A stretch of 64,000 bases of DNA from Isoetes taiwanensis (GCA_021234155.1 JAJEKV010000016.1:370001-434000), one strand, 5' to 3'; positions 31,999-44,185 are shown, numbered from the stretch's first letter. Numbers and translations: made by a program. The notes: a model not told the origin generated them from the letters alone.

Positions 31999-32690
31999 TA
32001 CACTACAAAGAGAGCGGTGATTTATTGTCACTTTTTTTTGTCACTAAAATAATGTGTCCAAAAGCGTCTGAAAATGACAATAACAATGACAAAACTGAAG
32101 TGAAATCAAATGACAATAAATGTCTTTGATAGTGTGGCCGCACTAGTGACAAAAAAAGTGACAAAAGATGATGGAAATGTGACTATAATGCTGACAATAG
32201 AATGACATGGTTTTGAAAACTAGATATAAATCACAGTATAATGTGGCAACAATGATACGGCTACTTCGACAATGGCTGAAATAGTTTTGACAAAACCATG
32301 TGTCAAAAAGGTGTCCATGAGGCCCATTTGTATAATGACAAGAGTAATGACAAAGAAATGATATAAATTTGACCATAGTATGACAATAAAATGTCCTTAA
32401 CTTTGACTTAAGTTGGGCAATTGAAAAAATGGCACAAATGTATATGTCAACCGTGCGTCAATAGACTGCCTCAAATCTAAACAAAAGGGAGAGAACAAGA
32501 TGGCGAAAAGCATGACTATAAAGTGACAATAAGTTGATTTCGAAATGTCAATACGGTGACAATAGAGTTGACTTTGAAGTGACAATAGGATGACAAAAAG
32601 GTGCCAATAAGCTGACTTTGAAATGACAATAGGATGACAAAAAAATGCCAATAAGCTGACTTTGAAGTGACCGCGATAAAAAAGTTAATT
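31999..32690. mobile_element. Possible CACTA transposon end with subterminal repeats
   Basis: At 32001 the sequence CACTACAAAGAGAGCGGTGA resembles the plant CACTA terminal inverted repeat. For the next 680 bp TGACAATA, TGACAAAA and GTGACAA motifs recur more than twenty times. At about 32530-32680 they merge into a ~50-bp tandem unit containing GCTGACTTTGAA. Dense subterminal repeats are expected at CACTA ends. A matching opposite end was not found; a GTGTAGTG at about 34601 is a weak candidate. The low-complexity part could instead be simple sequence. Confidence 0.4.
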
Positions 32691-32699
32691 GAGAAGTCA

Positions 32700-34790
32700 A
32701 GATATTATCATCAATCATCTTTTTGATCGCATCATTGTTAGGCTCTAATGTAGTAGCATCAATGAGACATTTACTGGGTATAACGCAGACTACAATCCCA
32801 CTACGTCGGGTTAATAGGGTTTCAAAAGAAAACATATTCCACTTGTTTTAGGGTAAACAAATGGCTCATTGATTTCTCCAGAATCAATCTGGTAGAAACC
32901 CGAAGTTTACGTATGCCTAACCGGTATATCTATATCGAGAATGATCTGGCTCCATGATGTTTTTTTTTGAGTATAAAAATGCAAACATGTCAGGTTGGTT
33001 TTAGCTTGTAGTTCCTTTTATTTCCATTCCCTATTCATTCTTCAACTTGCCCCTTGCTACACACCATAGTCCTCTAGCCATTATTTCCATCCCTACACCC
33101 ATACCATATTTTTATCCCGTGTTCACCATTTTGCCATAAATTCACTCCTTTAATACTTTTGTCGAGACCATTTTCTTATTTTCTCATGCATAACCTTTGG
33201 GACTATTCACCATCATTTTTTCTTTCCACCCCACAACCCTTGTTTTGTAAGTTCTCACCTTTGCGATTTTGTCCACTATTCATTTCAACAATGTTGCTAT
33301 TTTCTATGATCCATCCTTTTGAAATTTTAGCTACTTACACCATCATTCCCATTGTCTTTTTACTTTCATTATTATTCTCCTTGCCATATTATTTTTTATC
33401 TCTATGCTTTTCTTACTATTTTATACCCTTGTTGTTGCCATGCCGATTACAAAAAAATTGTCTCAAAAGATCGTGGAACCTTCAAATTATTCGATAAGCA
33501 AGTGCAAGCTCTTAATAGTTGGCTCTTTGCATTATTATATTTGCACTTGTATGCCTTGGAACTGGTGGCAATATTATCCACGGAGATTTTTTTATGGATC
33601 TACATGAGTCAAATATGGCTGAAATAATAACTAGTCAAAAGCACGTTTGATTACTTTGCATAGCAAATTGTAGGAAAAGCACATTTCATTTTTTAGTAGA
33701 GACCTTGTGCATATCAATGGGTCATTAAACAATCCCACAATGATTGTTTTAAGACTTATATATAGAATCTTCACAGAATTCAAGCCAAACATCATAGAAG
33801 AATAATAGCGGAGGCTGGGAACCTAATTTCTTGAATACTAAAATACATGGGAATTATCATTACAATCATGATGCATATACCACCTACTCTTGGATATATT
33901 CTACATAGTTGCTTTTTAAAAGCACTATATCTTCTAGTCGATGCAATGGAGTTGAAAACCCCTCTATAAAAGTACATCTCTCTGCTACTTCCCATTCCAA
34001 TGTCTGTGGCTACTTCTTCAATACATCTTTGCAGTTACACTCAGTCAAATGAGCCACCATGCACTAAGCAAACTGTCTCTAGGCCATATTTTCATTAATA
34101 GTTGGAGCATAGTCCTTTGGTGGTCTATCATTCACTTCATTTATCGATGCTGGATAAAACAGAAACTTATTTTGACAAAAGGTTATTTTGTAGAGGATCC
34201 CACTTGGTATTGTTGCTCAAAGAGACCAAAGTAATATAATATCTATTGCATGACAACCTCCTGAATGGGGGCGGCTATGATAAGTATGCAATCATTTTAA
34301 GCTATAACTTTTCCAGCGCAGGGAGAAAATAGGAGAACATATAGATAAGCCCATGAACCTTTAGCATTCTGAGAGTGGAACCTCACACCACTGGAAACAA
34401 GAACTTAAGGCACATTATACAACTTCAAACAAACATAAGTAAAAACACTAACGCTCTTAAAAAGCAGAATTAGGCTGGTCTATAATCACAAAAAAAAAGT
34501 AAATATAAACCTGCAAAAGGTTTTGGGGGCCTTATATATGTCACGAAAGCCTATTGGATCCCATTATTCAGGGATCAAAACCTGATGTCAACCACAATCT
34601 TGTGTAGTGAATTTAAACTGTTCTTACTTTTTATGATGAAGCTTTTTGTCTTTAAACTACACATAATACTTCTCAATGAATGTGTAAAAATATACTATAA
34701 AGGCAGCAGCAAGACCTGCAAAAGACCCTTGACAATAATTTAAAATAACCAGCTAATACAATGCAAAAAAGGATGCATTAAGGCAAAAGG
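32700..34790. other. No supported gene
   Basis: Contains a pyrimidine-rich stretch (33000-33430) that gives long hydrophobic but motif-free plus-strand frames. The rest is AT-rich spacer. Confidence 0.5.
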
Positions 34791-34799
34791 CTGCTTTTG

Positions 34800-35955
34800 C
34801 TGTTCCATGGCAGTTACTGCCCGAATTTTTGTGAAATATCAGTTCTCTCCATCCCCTTTCTGTGTTACTCCACTACAGTAGCATTTCCAAACCTGCAGTG
34901 TTTCACGTGCAAAAGAATAAGCAATGTCATTAGTAAATGCTCTTTGATACTTGTGATAACAAGCTGGTAGACAAAACACTTGTCACTTAGAAAGCGATTT
35001 CGCGGCTTTTGCTTCCAGCTGCTTCTGACGGTAATCAAGCAGCGTGATAAGAAACAGCAATCAGCCCTTTTTTTTAAATTACCGCACCCCCTTCCCAATT
35101 TAGGTATAGCCTTGGCTGTGTGCCAATCCATGGCGTAACAACTTGAGTGGAATGAAAAGATGGACGACTCTTTTTCCCTTTTTCTTCTGTATGCAGTATA
35201 GCTGAACTAAAACTTTCTCACAAAACATTCTACCCTCTAGACATAGGTATACCCTATCTTCTTCTTGGACATCAGTTTGGAGTTAATCTCACGATTGTAC
35301 CTGCACCCAATCTCAGGCTCCTCGAATGCTCATACATACCTGCATCGGGCAGAAAACATTTGAAATGCTTCAACTTCAAGGAAGCTTTTAAACCAAACAT
35401 CAACACCAATCATAATGATGTTCACAAGCCTTATCTCATTTTATCTCTAAGAAGATAAATAAGGCAGCCACAAATCCTATGCAAATCTCTCTAAAATATC
35501 AGGGTAACTCACAATTTTCATATGCATACTACCTGGCAACTATAAGCTGATTCATGTCTTTCAGTGCAGTTATACAATATAACTTTAAATGATACACATT
35601 GTTACTAAATCAAGTTTGCAATGGGCGAATCAAGTCAATGAAAATAAAAGGAGACTCACTGAAGAGTATAGACCATCTTCCCAATTTCCAAATCTCCATT
35701 TCTGCATGATAAGCTTGTTTTCTTTTAGCTGTAAATTGACGCCCGTGACAGCACCATCAAAAATAGAGAATGTACCTCCAACTTCCTTACTAATCTTGGC
35801 AGTACTTTGAGTAAACCTTTCCATCTGTTCTCGTCTAGAAGTGTATTATATAGGTCATGTGGTCTGCAGTGGAACTTCTCAACTAAAGTTATGGTCCAAT
35901 TGTGGTCTGCAGTGGAACTTCTCAACTAAAGTTATGCTCCAACATGGGCTTAGAG
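34800..35955 (-). pseudogene. AHA1-type Hsp90 co-chaperone pseudogene
   Basis: Exons of the C-terminal AHA1/START-like domain are readable on the minus strand. They are CRPHDLYNTLLDENRWKG, then after a 1-base deletion TQSTAKISKEVGGTFSIFDG, GAVTGVNLQLKENKLI and QKWRFGNWEDGLYSS (35890-35660), ending at GTGAGT. A separate exon near 35330-35270 has EEPEIGAGTIVRLTPN with stops after it. After an acceptor at about 34894 the last exon has FGNATVVE (34893-34870), an inserted base, then NTERGWRELIFHKI. The domain normally stimulates the Hsp90 ATPase. Retained introns mark it as a duplicated, not processed, pseudogene. A 43-bp tandem duplication (35859-35944) repeats the VEKFHCRP part. The N-terminal domain was not found. 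Confidence 0.85.
35859..35944. repeat. 43-bp tandem duplication
   Basis: GTGGTCTGCAGTGGAACTTC begins at 35859 and 35902 and continues identically for most of each unit. It lies inside the AHA1 relic. Confidence 0.95.
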
Positions 35956-35959
35956 CCAT

Positions 35960-36860
35960 TTTAAACAGGCAAATACAAGGGTTGTAAATCTGAACAGAAC
36001 CCCAAGAAACACACTTGGCAATGTGACCTTATGGTAGAGGGGTGGGTGGTCAACTTGCTCTTCATCAATATCTCATTTGGATGAGTGTAGATGCAATATT
36101 ACCATGTCTGAGATGCTGCTCCAAGGTTCCAGAGGCAATATGTACAGAAGCTAACATTTCTCAATCCCAAGAGATTTTCTATGTAATACCACAAAGAAAA
36201 AATCTCTCATGAACCTTCCTCCGATGAAGAACATAAACCAAATACAAAGATTTCTCATCAGCACCAGCATTGGTCTGTTTCCCAGTTCTTTGAAAGGGAA
36301 AAACAGCTCTGCAGAGAACCAAGAAAATTTGATTGCTTCAAGAGCTGATCACTATAAATTATCATGATTAAGAACTGATGTCATGGTCTTCCAGAGTTAA
36401 AGAATTTTCAAAAAGAAGGCTTCTGACACAAAGGAAATGCACAAGACTATCCACTATCATGATTCCTGCCACAATCACTCCCAAACAAAGACAAAACCAA
36501 TCTGTACCCTAGAGCAATTCAAGTACCTTCAAACCATCCACATGAAAGAATTCTACACCAATCCAATGCTGCAAAGTTCAACTCAATAATCAAGTTTCGA
36601 TTATCCAACTTATAGCATTCTCAAAATATCTGTTAAACTTGTTTTGCGTATAGTCTTTATATACAATGTGAACCAGACAAAGCAACAAGACAAATTCTTT
36701 AGATCCACATAAAAATCAGAGCGGAATCAGCCTCAAGTTGGGGATCCCCTCAAATTGAAGTCTTTTTTAAGCTTTTCTGTTTGGAAAGGCTCTATTACTA
36801 GTACTTAGGCCTAGGAAGGGTAATTAAAAATTCCAGAATATTGCTGGCATTGTAAGGGGA
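35960..36860. other. No supported gene
   Basis: Would be the place for N-terminal AHA1 exons on the minus strand; none could be recognised. Confidence 0.4.
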
Positions 36861-36863
36861 TGT

Positions 36864-37115
36864 ATGGTGACTTCTCTGCTATTTCTTCTCTGTTTATTAC
36901 TTCTTCTTTTGCCATTAGGCATGGGGCTGGAATGCAAACTCAGGCACCATAATCTCTGTAATAAGCAGTGTAGAGATCCTGAAGGAACTGCAGGAGATGG
37001 GAAGAAATCTTTTAACTTCTGGTGGAGCTGGAGATGGAGATGGAAGAGCCCAAGCAGCCTCATCATCTTGCACATATCAGGCTTTCCAGTCTGTTTGAAC
37101 AGCCTCAAAGATTAG
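36864..37115 (+). other. Short frame with signal-peptide-like start
   Basis: An 83-codon frame starting at ATG. Residues 1-22 are strongly hydrophobic (MVTSLLFLLCLLLLLLPLGM) and the next 20 contain three Cys. It could be a small secreted protein. The opposite strand also carries a long frame (36824-37108), and the Trp-rich C-terminus looks accidental, so support is weak. Confidence 0.2.
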
Positions 37116-37399
37116 CCAGACAAAGACTTTACTCCAACTGCATTTGAGGCACTGTGATCTACCAGGGCAAATCTCTGCCAAGCCAGCTGACATCTCAGTT
37201 TCCACTCCCATTTCCCATTTCCAGACTGCATTCATTGAATCTGACGGCGCCTTTCCTCGCGCTATGTATAATCCATTGGGCTTCTTTCATTCCTGAAACC
37301 CAGATTGCTTCTGCTTTTTGATTCCTCTCTGCTATACTTCTTTTCCGAAATCTGATCAATATCCACAACCGAACAGAGAGGGCCGTATCGTTTGATCTT

Positions 37400-37870
37400 C
37401 TTTACTTTCTTCGGCCTAACAAGCCCATGAATATGTTCTTCCCGTAGAAGAAGTCGACTTCTCAGACCCAGACCTTATGGATTTCCCTTTCGGCCTGAAC
37501 AAAGAAAGAAAACCACGAGAAGATTTGCTTAGGCTTGGGCAGAAGAATCATCCACAGCTTCCGGCAAGAGAAGAAGCCTTGTGATGCCCTTTTTGGAAGC
37601 AAGGAGGCAGTAGGGGAGGCAAAGAATCCTCTTCACAAGAATATGAATGCCTCTTCTAAAATTTACTCGATCTGGCAACCATCTTTAATCTCTATTTATT
37701 CTACTTGGGACTTGGAGTCTTTGGAGGGAAGAGGCCGCTACGGCCTTATGAATGGGTCTATTCCGACTGGACTGGATTGGGATCACTTTCAATGAGACCA
37801 CGATCTAGTTCTTTGAAGCTGGGAATCCAAGAGAAGGTTCCCTTACCTTTGGCTCTATCAAGCTCCAAAT
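37400..37870 (+). pseudogene. Eroded coding region, unidentified
   Basis: One plus frame reads VEEVDFSDPDLMDFPFGLNK, then HPQLPAREEAL and a TGA (about 37581). Another frame continues with ALFGSKEAVGEAKNPLHKN and later LDWDHFQ-stop (37795). Composition suggests real former exons with a frameshift near 37580. The family is unknown. Confidence 0.3.
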
Positions 37871-38103
37871 AAGCAGCATCTGCATCACGCTTCCTGGATG
37901 ATAGTATGGAAGATTATCCTCTGCAGAAGAATGTCTTTGAAACAAGATAGCCATGCCTTACTTCCGAGCATGCGGCTCACTAATCGCTCCTTACAAACAA
38001 GAAGCGCAAACCCCTACTATTTTTTGAGAACTCCTGTAACTTGAATTTAGAAAATATCGTTACCCTGGTTTGGTTGATTCCATCGCGGTGAATACTTTCC
38101 CGC

Positions 38104-38563
38104 GGAATCACATACCCTCAGGAACGGGATCACTATGGAGGCCCCATTGTCGATATCCACGTCTGCAGCTGATCACGGGCGTCATTTATACTTCCCGCTT
38201 GGGAATCACAGCGGTAGAATACGGCGGGGCGGAATCACCACCTAATTATTCCGCATGATGGAATCACATTTCCCCTTGATTCCAGCGGATGGGAATCACC
38301 AATCGCGATTCACGGCCGCGGAATCTTTATGGATAAACCTCCATGCGTAGGAATCACAACGAGAAGAATTCCCGCCGGACGAATCACCGCTTGTAATTCC
38401 AGCGGTGGAATCACCGCGCCGTAATATTCTCCCCCGTGGAATCACCACGTGCGATAATATTCTCAGGTGGAATCACCCGGCGTAAAGCCGTACTCCCGTG
38501 GAATCAACTGCGATAATATTCTCCCCGTAGATCACATGATACAATTCTTGAGGAAGGAATCAC
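38104..38563 (+). repeat. Minisatellite with GGAATCAC every ~30 bp
   Basis: The octamer GGAATCAC, or a one-base variant, recurs about fifteen times: near 38104, 38202, 38231, 38260, 38292, 38350, 38380, 38407, 38438, 38469, 38500, 38529 and 38556, with weaker copies between. Spacings are 27-32 bp. Parts between the octamers are partly related (TAATATTCTCCC, GCGGTG). This is a decayed tandem array, not a CRISPR array. Confidence 0.8.
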
Positions 38564-38929
38564 ACACAAGGAAGCCAGCCAATGTTTGCCATTTTCAATT
38601 TAGCAGGATGGCGGCAAATTCTCAAAGTATAACTTACATTTGCTTGCATTTTGCTTGCAATTTGCTTGCAAAGCGGCGGCGGATTAGTGGAAAATATAAA
38701 CTTGTGCTACTCCATTTTTATGTGCTTGTCCATTGTTATTCTATGCATTGCCCAAATTTTTATGGATGGAGTTTGAACCCCCTTACTTAATCACGGCAAT
38801 GCCATGGCGGCTTTAAAGCAAGAACAAAAACAAGGAACAGGGTATTTTCAAGCAAAAACAAGATAAAGCAGAAGGATTAAGAAGGCTTTTCAAAGAGGGC
38901 GAGCGTGCCGAATTACGAAGCTGATAGAT

Positions 38930-39630
38930 CCGCGCACTTATCATACCCTTTTGCAGTAGAAAATTTATGGGTCCATACCATACCCACCCTTTTTCTTAAA
39001 CGCGAGGAATATGACCCCGAGGAGAAGCAGGGGCCACCGTATTGACTTTTTCCTTGCCAAATTCTTTGAGTACAACCCAAAAAACAAAGCCCGATTGAGA
39101 GTGTATGAAAGCGAGAGAATTTTGACATAAACCTAGGTAGCTCTTGAGTTTACCAGCTCAAATTTTTGTCTCGATTCTTGATTTGGGATGCTTCACGAGC
39201 GAGAGGCATCTAGGCTTACGCAATTTGAAGCATCCGACAAGAGTCCAAATCTACTTGTACAAGCCTTTCCGGCCCATGGCCAAGGGAACAGGATCCTCGA
39301 CATCGAGAATATGGAGTATCAAAAAGGCCTTTGAAGGATAGATCGACCACATGGGTCTGATACGTAAAGAATGCCGTCTACATATGTCACAGTATGGAAA
39401 TTTGGAAGGCCTCAGAACAATGATTATCAAGGATTTCTGCACTCTATATACTGCGCAAAAAGCGAGGAAGAACCATACATTGGCAAGTGGTGGCAATTTG
39501 TAAGGCTTTACACAAAGATTTGTTTGCATGAATGGATTTCCGCCACTTTTTCCACAGTTGGTATATACAAAGAGATGGGTCCCTTTAAGGGTTTTTTTAA
39601 GCGGATCAAATACGGCAATGCGTGTGGAGG
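38930..39630 (+). pseudogene. Eroded coding region, unidentified
   Basis: Successive plus-strand pieces read AHLSYPFAVENLWVHTIPTL and LKREEYDPEEKQGPPY. A neighbouring frame then gives IDFFLAKFFEYNPKNKARLR, followed by NLLVQAFPAHGQGNRILDIE. At 39371-39630 a piece reads YVTVWKFGRPQNNDYQGFLH and EEEPYIGKWWQFVRLYTKIC. The pieces look like one former protein broken by frameshifts. I do not recognise the family. Confidence 0.35.
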
Positions 39631-39639
39631 ATAGAAATC

Positions 39640-41600
39640 ACGGCAATGCGGCATATGGCAGCGTGAAGGGAGGCCAAAGGGAATAGTGATGAAGAAGAAA
39701 GAATTTTAGAAAGGGCAAATCGTAGGTCACGGCATAAAGCGATGATCCATTGATTGCGCCAAAAACCACAGAGATTAGAACCTTTGTTCATGCAAGATCG
39801 CGCGCCCACATTTTTTCGGCCATATACATCTTCTTGATCACGTAGAAGAAAAATAAAACAAGAATAAGAAAAAGGAAGACTACTCAGCCCCGATTGAAGA
39901 CAGAAAGCGCAGCCATAGCGAAAAACTCCACAGAGCGAGCGTCAAAAATTTGAATTTTTACTAAGATATTCTAGATGGTGATTCGCATGGAATAAAGAGG
40001 CGTGGTGATTCCGTCCGCGGTGGCCCTGCCGGAGGTGAGGGATTCGCCCGGAAGGTATAAAATGGGCGGTCAAGATGCACCATGTAAATGGATGGCTGGG
40101 ATCTGTCGGAAGAGAATTTACACGACCGCCTTTGTCAGTCTGAATATGAGACCTCGGAGGCAATTACGTTGCGAATCTGTGATTCAGCGGGGAAAGTATT
40201 CACCTTGATGGAATCCGCAAAACCCGAATAACGATATTTTCACCCCTCTGTAACCTTAGAATGCGGAGGCCTGCCTTTAATCATGAGCGGGTTGAGCCTC
40301 GCATTTTGCGGTAGTCACTTAACTTTCAGTCTGACATATGAACCTCTGGAATTTCCCTAAATTTTATGACCGTAGATGAAATCCAGCGGTTTAAATTGCT
40401 TCCACTTGTACAGAAATCACTTGGCGGCAGCGTGGACACTAAATTGCTTCAAAGAAATTGTCCACTTGCGTTTGTCGCGATGCTAAATATATAGGCAATG
40501 GTTTTGGTGGAAGCGTGCTAAATATGGGCATGGTTGCTCTTAAAGTAACAAAGTGCAAGTCCTACCCATCAAAATGTTAAAACATTTTAGGGTATGGTCA
40601 CATGAAGATATCAACATCCCGATTCTTTCGTATGCGACGCCGACATCTAAATCTGCCGCGAGATTAGCATGAAGATGTCAACTGCACTTGGAGCTCCTAG
40701 ACCCTTCTTCTTCCTGCTAAGAACTCGATTCTGCCAAGTGTTTCTATAGGATTTACCACGTGTTGGATCAAAGTTCGTATTGACATGAATCCTTTCAGCA
40801 GTAAGAAGTCGATTGGAAGAGATGCGGCGTCAACATGGATTCTAACTTTCATATGAGAAAACTGCATGTGACCCATACGTTCTCTAGGTTTTGACATCTC
40901 TTGATACGTCAGAAAGCATCTTCATGTATTCTCGCCCTTATATGCTGCGTGAGTAGCGTCACAGGTTTAGGTTATAGGAAGAGATGCGTGAGCAAAAATA
41001 GGCCACCATTTTTGTGCGATGCAATTACATTATATCTGAGATCCGGCTATGGCGAAACGAAATCCACAGTTTGCATGCTTCAGATGCTGACCAAATAGTA
41101 TTGTATTTCATAAGCGAGGAAAAGAATTTTCTATACATAGGGGCCTAATTGATGAAGGAAAAACGGGAGATTTTGGCAAGCTTTCCAATAGATAAAGGAT
41201 GGTAAGTGTGCACATGTCTAACAAAAGAAAAGAACAATTGCATCGTGGAACCCTTTTTAGAATGTGGATGAGATCTTTGGAAATCATGATTATTCATAAT
41301 GCAATATCTTTCCTTCTTTTCATCTTCAACATCTGATTATACCCGGTAATTACATACGTTGTTGCGGAATATCACGATTGGTTTATTTCATAGGAAATCT
41401 GAGGAAAGACTAGATATTGGGGAAGCCTTTGTATGTCACTAATGTCGTGTTCTTTACCATAAGTGATGGGCCCTAGCATTGTGTATTTCTTCTAGTGCAA
41501 TTGTAAGTCTATGTTGCATACTCCTTGTTTCCTTTTCCATTTCTCTATATAATACATTCTTTTCTAGGTGGAGGATGGTGGATTTTTTGCATTAGCAAGC
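39640..41600. other. No supported gene
   Basis: Mixed-composition DNA with chance frames only. GGTGATTCCG near 40006 is an inverted match to the minisatellite octamer context. Confidence 0.45.
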
Positions 41601-42770
41601 TGCTCCTGCTCATGTGGAAGATAAGCTATATGATGCATGGATTGAATTTGCTAAACAAACTACACCCAGAGACCAAGATGAAAGCTGATCTCAACTTTGG
41701 AGCATTCCAGGGGAGAGCTTCGAGGAGGAGGAAATTAGTGGGTTTTTATTTACAAAGCGAGGAAATAATGAAACTACCTTATCTAATCAAAGCAATTTGC
41801 TAGTTGATTGGCTCTAAAGAAAATCTGTGGCTGGCTTGATTGCGTTGTTTCAAGCGAAGAAGAAGTGTCTAGATTATATACATGCCACAAGGGGGGTTGG
41901 AAATCACGATTCTCTTTTCAATTAGGAACTCGCCGGACTTGGCACAAAGAGAGAAAGAAATTTTATGAATCTAGTAATGCGGGGAAAGGAGATGTTGTTG
42001 GTAAACGAAGCGGTTAAATTGAAGGAATGGGAAATTGAATCCAAAGATGATATTACAAGAAATGTCCGACTAAAAGAAAGGAAGGATGATGCATCTGATA
42101 CATTTGATTAGTGAGATAGATGCTGAGGAGCAGAGTCTTAAAGCAGGGGTCTCTCTTGTAGGAGAGGCTCGATATACCAAAGGATCGGCCACAGTCCAGC
42201 TATGGTGGAAAGTAAACACACCATAGAGGAATCCTAAGTTCACAGTTGACTTTTTGCCAAGAAGAGACCACAAACTTGTCAAATTGGCAATGGAAAGCTA
42301 CGATTAAATTGGAAAGGCTGAGGTTTGGTCTAAACCGGATATAGAACTTAGGTTATGAGGAAACAAATATTACGGTATTTCACATGGGAATTGATTGAGG
42401 CAGAATCTGCCCGGTAGAGCCACTTGATGAAGTGAAAAACTCATTAGAGTGGCGCATTTGGAGCGAGCAATCATTCTTCTTTATTATCTTTTTTTTCTAG
42501 AGAATATCTTTCTCAGATGCGGTTAAGCTGGGATGCACTGGGAACACTATAAGATGGATCATTGGGCGGGTTCATGCACATGGGATCGTGCCATGCTAGC
42601 ATTATTTTATCACTCCTACATCATGGGCTTACTAAGTATGGAGAATTTTGGAAAGAGGAGGGTACATCGAAGTATTTTTTCTGATTCACAAGGTTGGTGT
42701 TGCGGCTATACAGTTATTACTAGGAACACAAGCATTAGAACTATTGGGTGAAAGCATGTTAGGGTGTACC
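41600..42770 (+). pseudogene. Eroded coding region, unidentified
   Basis: After an AG at about 41570, one plus frame reads DKLYDAWIEFAKQTTPRDQD, then SQLWSIPGESFEEEEISGFL and TLSNQSNLLVDWL-stop. A later piece has LIALFQAKKKCLDYIHA (about 41840-41890). Near 42070 VRLKERKDDASDTFD appears, and near 42650 YIEVFFLIHKVGVAAIQLLL. Composition is protein-like but frames shift repeatedly. The family is unknown. Confidence 0.35.
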
Positions 42771-43064
42771 CTTTTGGAACACCGCAAAAGTACATACACA
42801 CTAGGTACTTTAGAATTGGAATTTACTTTTTAATTTTCTTTTCATTAAAACTAACTCAAAATCCAAAATAGAAATTCAATGTCATGTGTATTCAGCGTTA
42901 AGATAAAAGTAATGTTGTGGAATCCGAAATAAATACAACAATTCTAAAAGCTAGCTTTTATTGAGATATTACACACAAGTACCCGATTACCAGGCTGGCT
43001 ACCTTTTTAGGTACCTTTTTAGTCCCTAAATGATACTTTTTAAGGCACACCTAACATGCTTTTA
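42750..43064. mobile_element. Candidate MITE with terminal inverted repeats
   Basis: AAAGCATGTTAGGGTGTACCC on the left (from about 42750) matches the reverse complement of AGGCACACCTAACATGCTTTT on the right (to about 43064). Inner parts are also inverted copies (CTAGGTACTTTAG against TACCTTTTTAGTCCC). Length is about 315 bp, AT-rich and non-coding. The target-site duplication is not clear. Confidence 0.5.
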
Positions 43065-43744
43065 CCTATTCTATGTTTACAATAGCCTTGTAGGCATTAT
43101 GTTGGGAAGGAATGGCAGAAAAAATGGAAGCCATTCATGGTATTGAGTGTTGATAACTATAGGTATTTATTACTTTATACTTGAGACTAGTGGTGAAAAG
43201 TTTGCGAGGATCTAAATGGAAGGCTTAAGATAACTTAATGACCGTCACGAGTGAGGATATGCCATCATGGGGAATTATCTAACCTACGGAATTAACCATA
43301 AGCGATTAATTTAAGGGTTTTAGTGAAGGTTAATTACCTAAGTAAGTTAATTAAACTAGTGAATTCATTAGTTAGGAGACACCTAGCCAAACTTTCGATT
43401 TACTTGAGGAATGAGGGTGCTATTTGAAGCAACAAATTAGATCCCTATCCCAATATTCCCAAGTAGAACCAAGGAGCGAGAGGCTTGAGTTAGTATGAAG
43501 TCTATTCAAGCATATGGAATTCATTGCCACCAAAATCCTTTTTAAATTTAGAGTAAGATCAGTTGGTTATAGATCTAAAATGTTGTATACTTGAAGAAAT
43601 TTTTGTCAAATATATCACCTCCTTATTGTGCACATTGGGCATTATTACAAATCATCACAACAAAGCTAAAAGGCAGATATCTTGTTTCTAACTAGTTTCA
43701 CTTAGACTTGTTGGTATAGGAAACTTCGAACATTTTCTTAGAGA

Positions 43745-44185
43745 GATGAATTTGGATAAATACACGCATAAATTGGGCAGACATGTCTATTTGTTTACAT
43801 TCATGAGTACCAGCTTCTGGGGGAGAAGTGCAACAATAGCTGCTTCTATTAAATCATCGAGATTTGCAGAGCATTTATTATTCACAAGTTAGATGAATGG
43901 GTTGGAAGTATTTAAGGACCCAAGTTGGTAACATTGGTGTCGTCCAGTATTAGGTGAGGATTTGACAGTCGGACATTGTGACATTTGATTTGTTTTGCAC
44001 AACAACATGTATCCCGAAAAGACACGGGAATTCTTATACTCGACGGACATTCTTTGTAGACCAACCTTGCGTGTAAGAAGGAAGCATTCTTGATGCATTA
44101 TCGGCGTCTTGGAGCGAGATATTATTCTCAAGATTCCATAGTGACCGTAATTTACACAAGTGGTATTGGCGGAAATAACCATTCA
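43745..44185 (+). pseudogene. Second Helitron helicase fragment (inverted copy)
   Basis: The plus strand here is homologous to the minus strand of about 48960-48540. Shared strings include GACATTTGATTTGTTTT(G/C)CACAACAACAT and GGGAATTCTTATAC, then TTTGTAGACCAAC and GAGATATTATTCTC. In the better-preserved partner this part encodes the ILSPLNVHVDDFN segment of the Helitron helicase. Here only traces such as ERDIILKIP remain. It is a second, inverted and more decayed copy. Confidence 0.55.

Noticed and set aside
33159-33627. Overlapping plus-strand frames predicting very hydrophobic proteins
   Set aside because: Pyrimidine-rich composition alone produces them; no motif, and three frames are open at once.
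34601-34610. GTGTAGTG as the opposite end of the CACTA-like element
   Set aside because: Only eight bases fit, flanks do not give a 3-bp duplication, and no subterminal repeats precede it.
38104-38563. CRISPR-like spacing of a short repeat
   Set aside because: The conserved core is only about 8 bp, the intervals are related to each other, and the setting is a plant nuclear genome; a minisatellite explains it.
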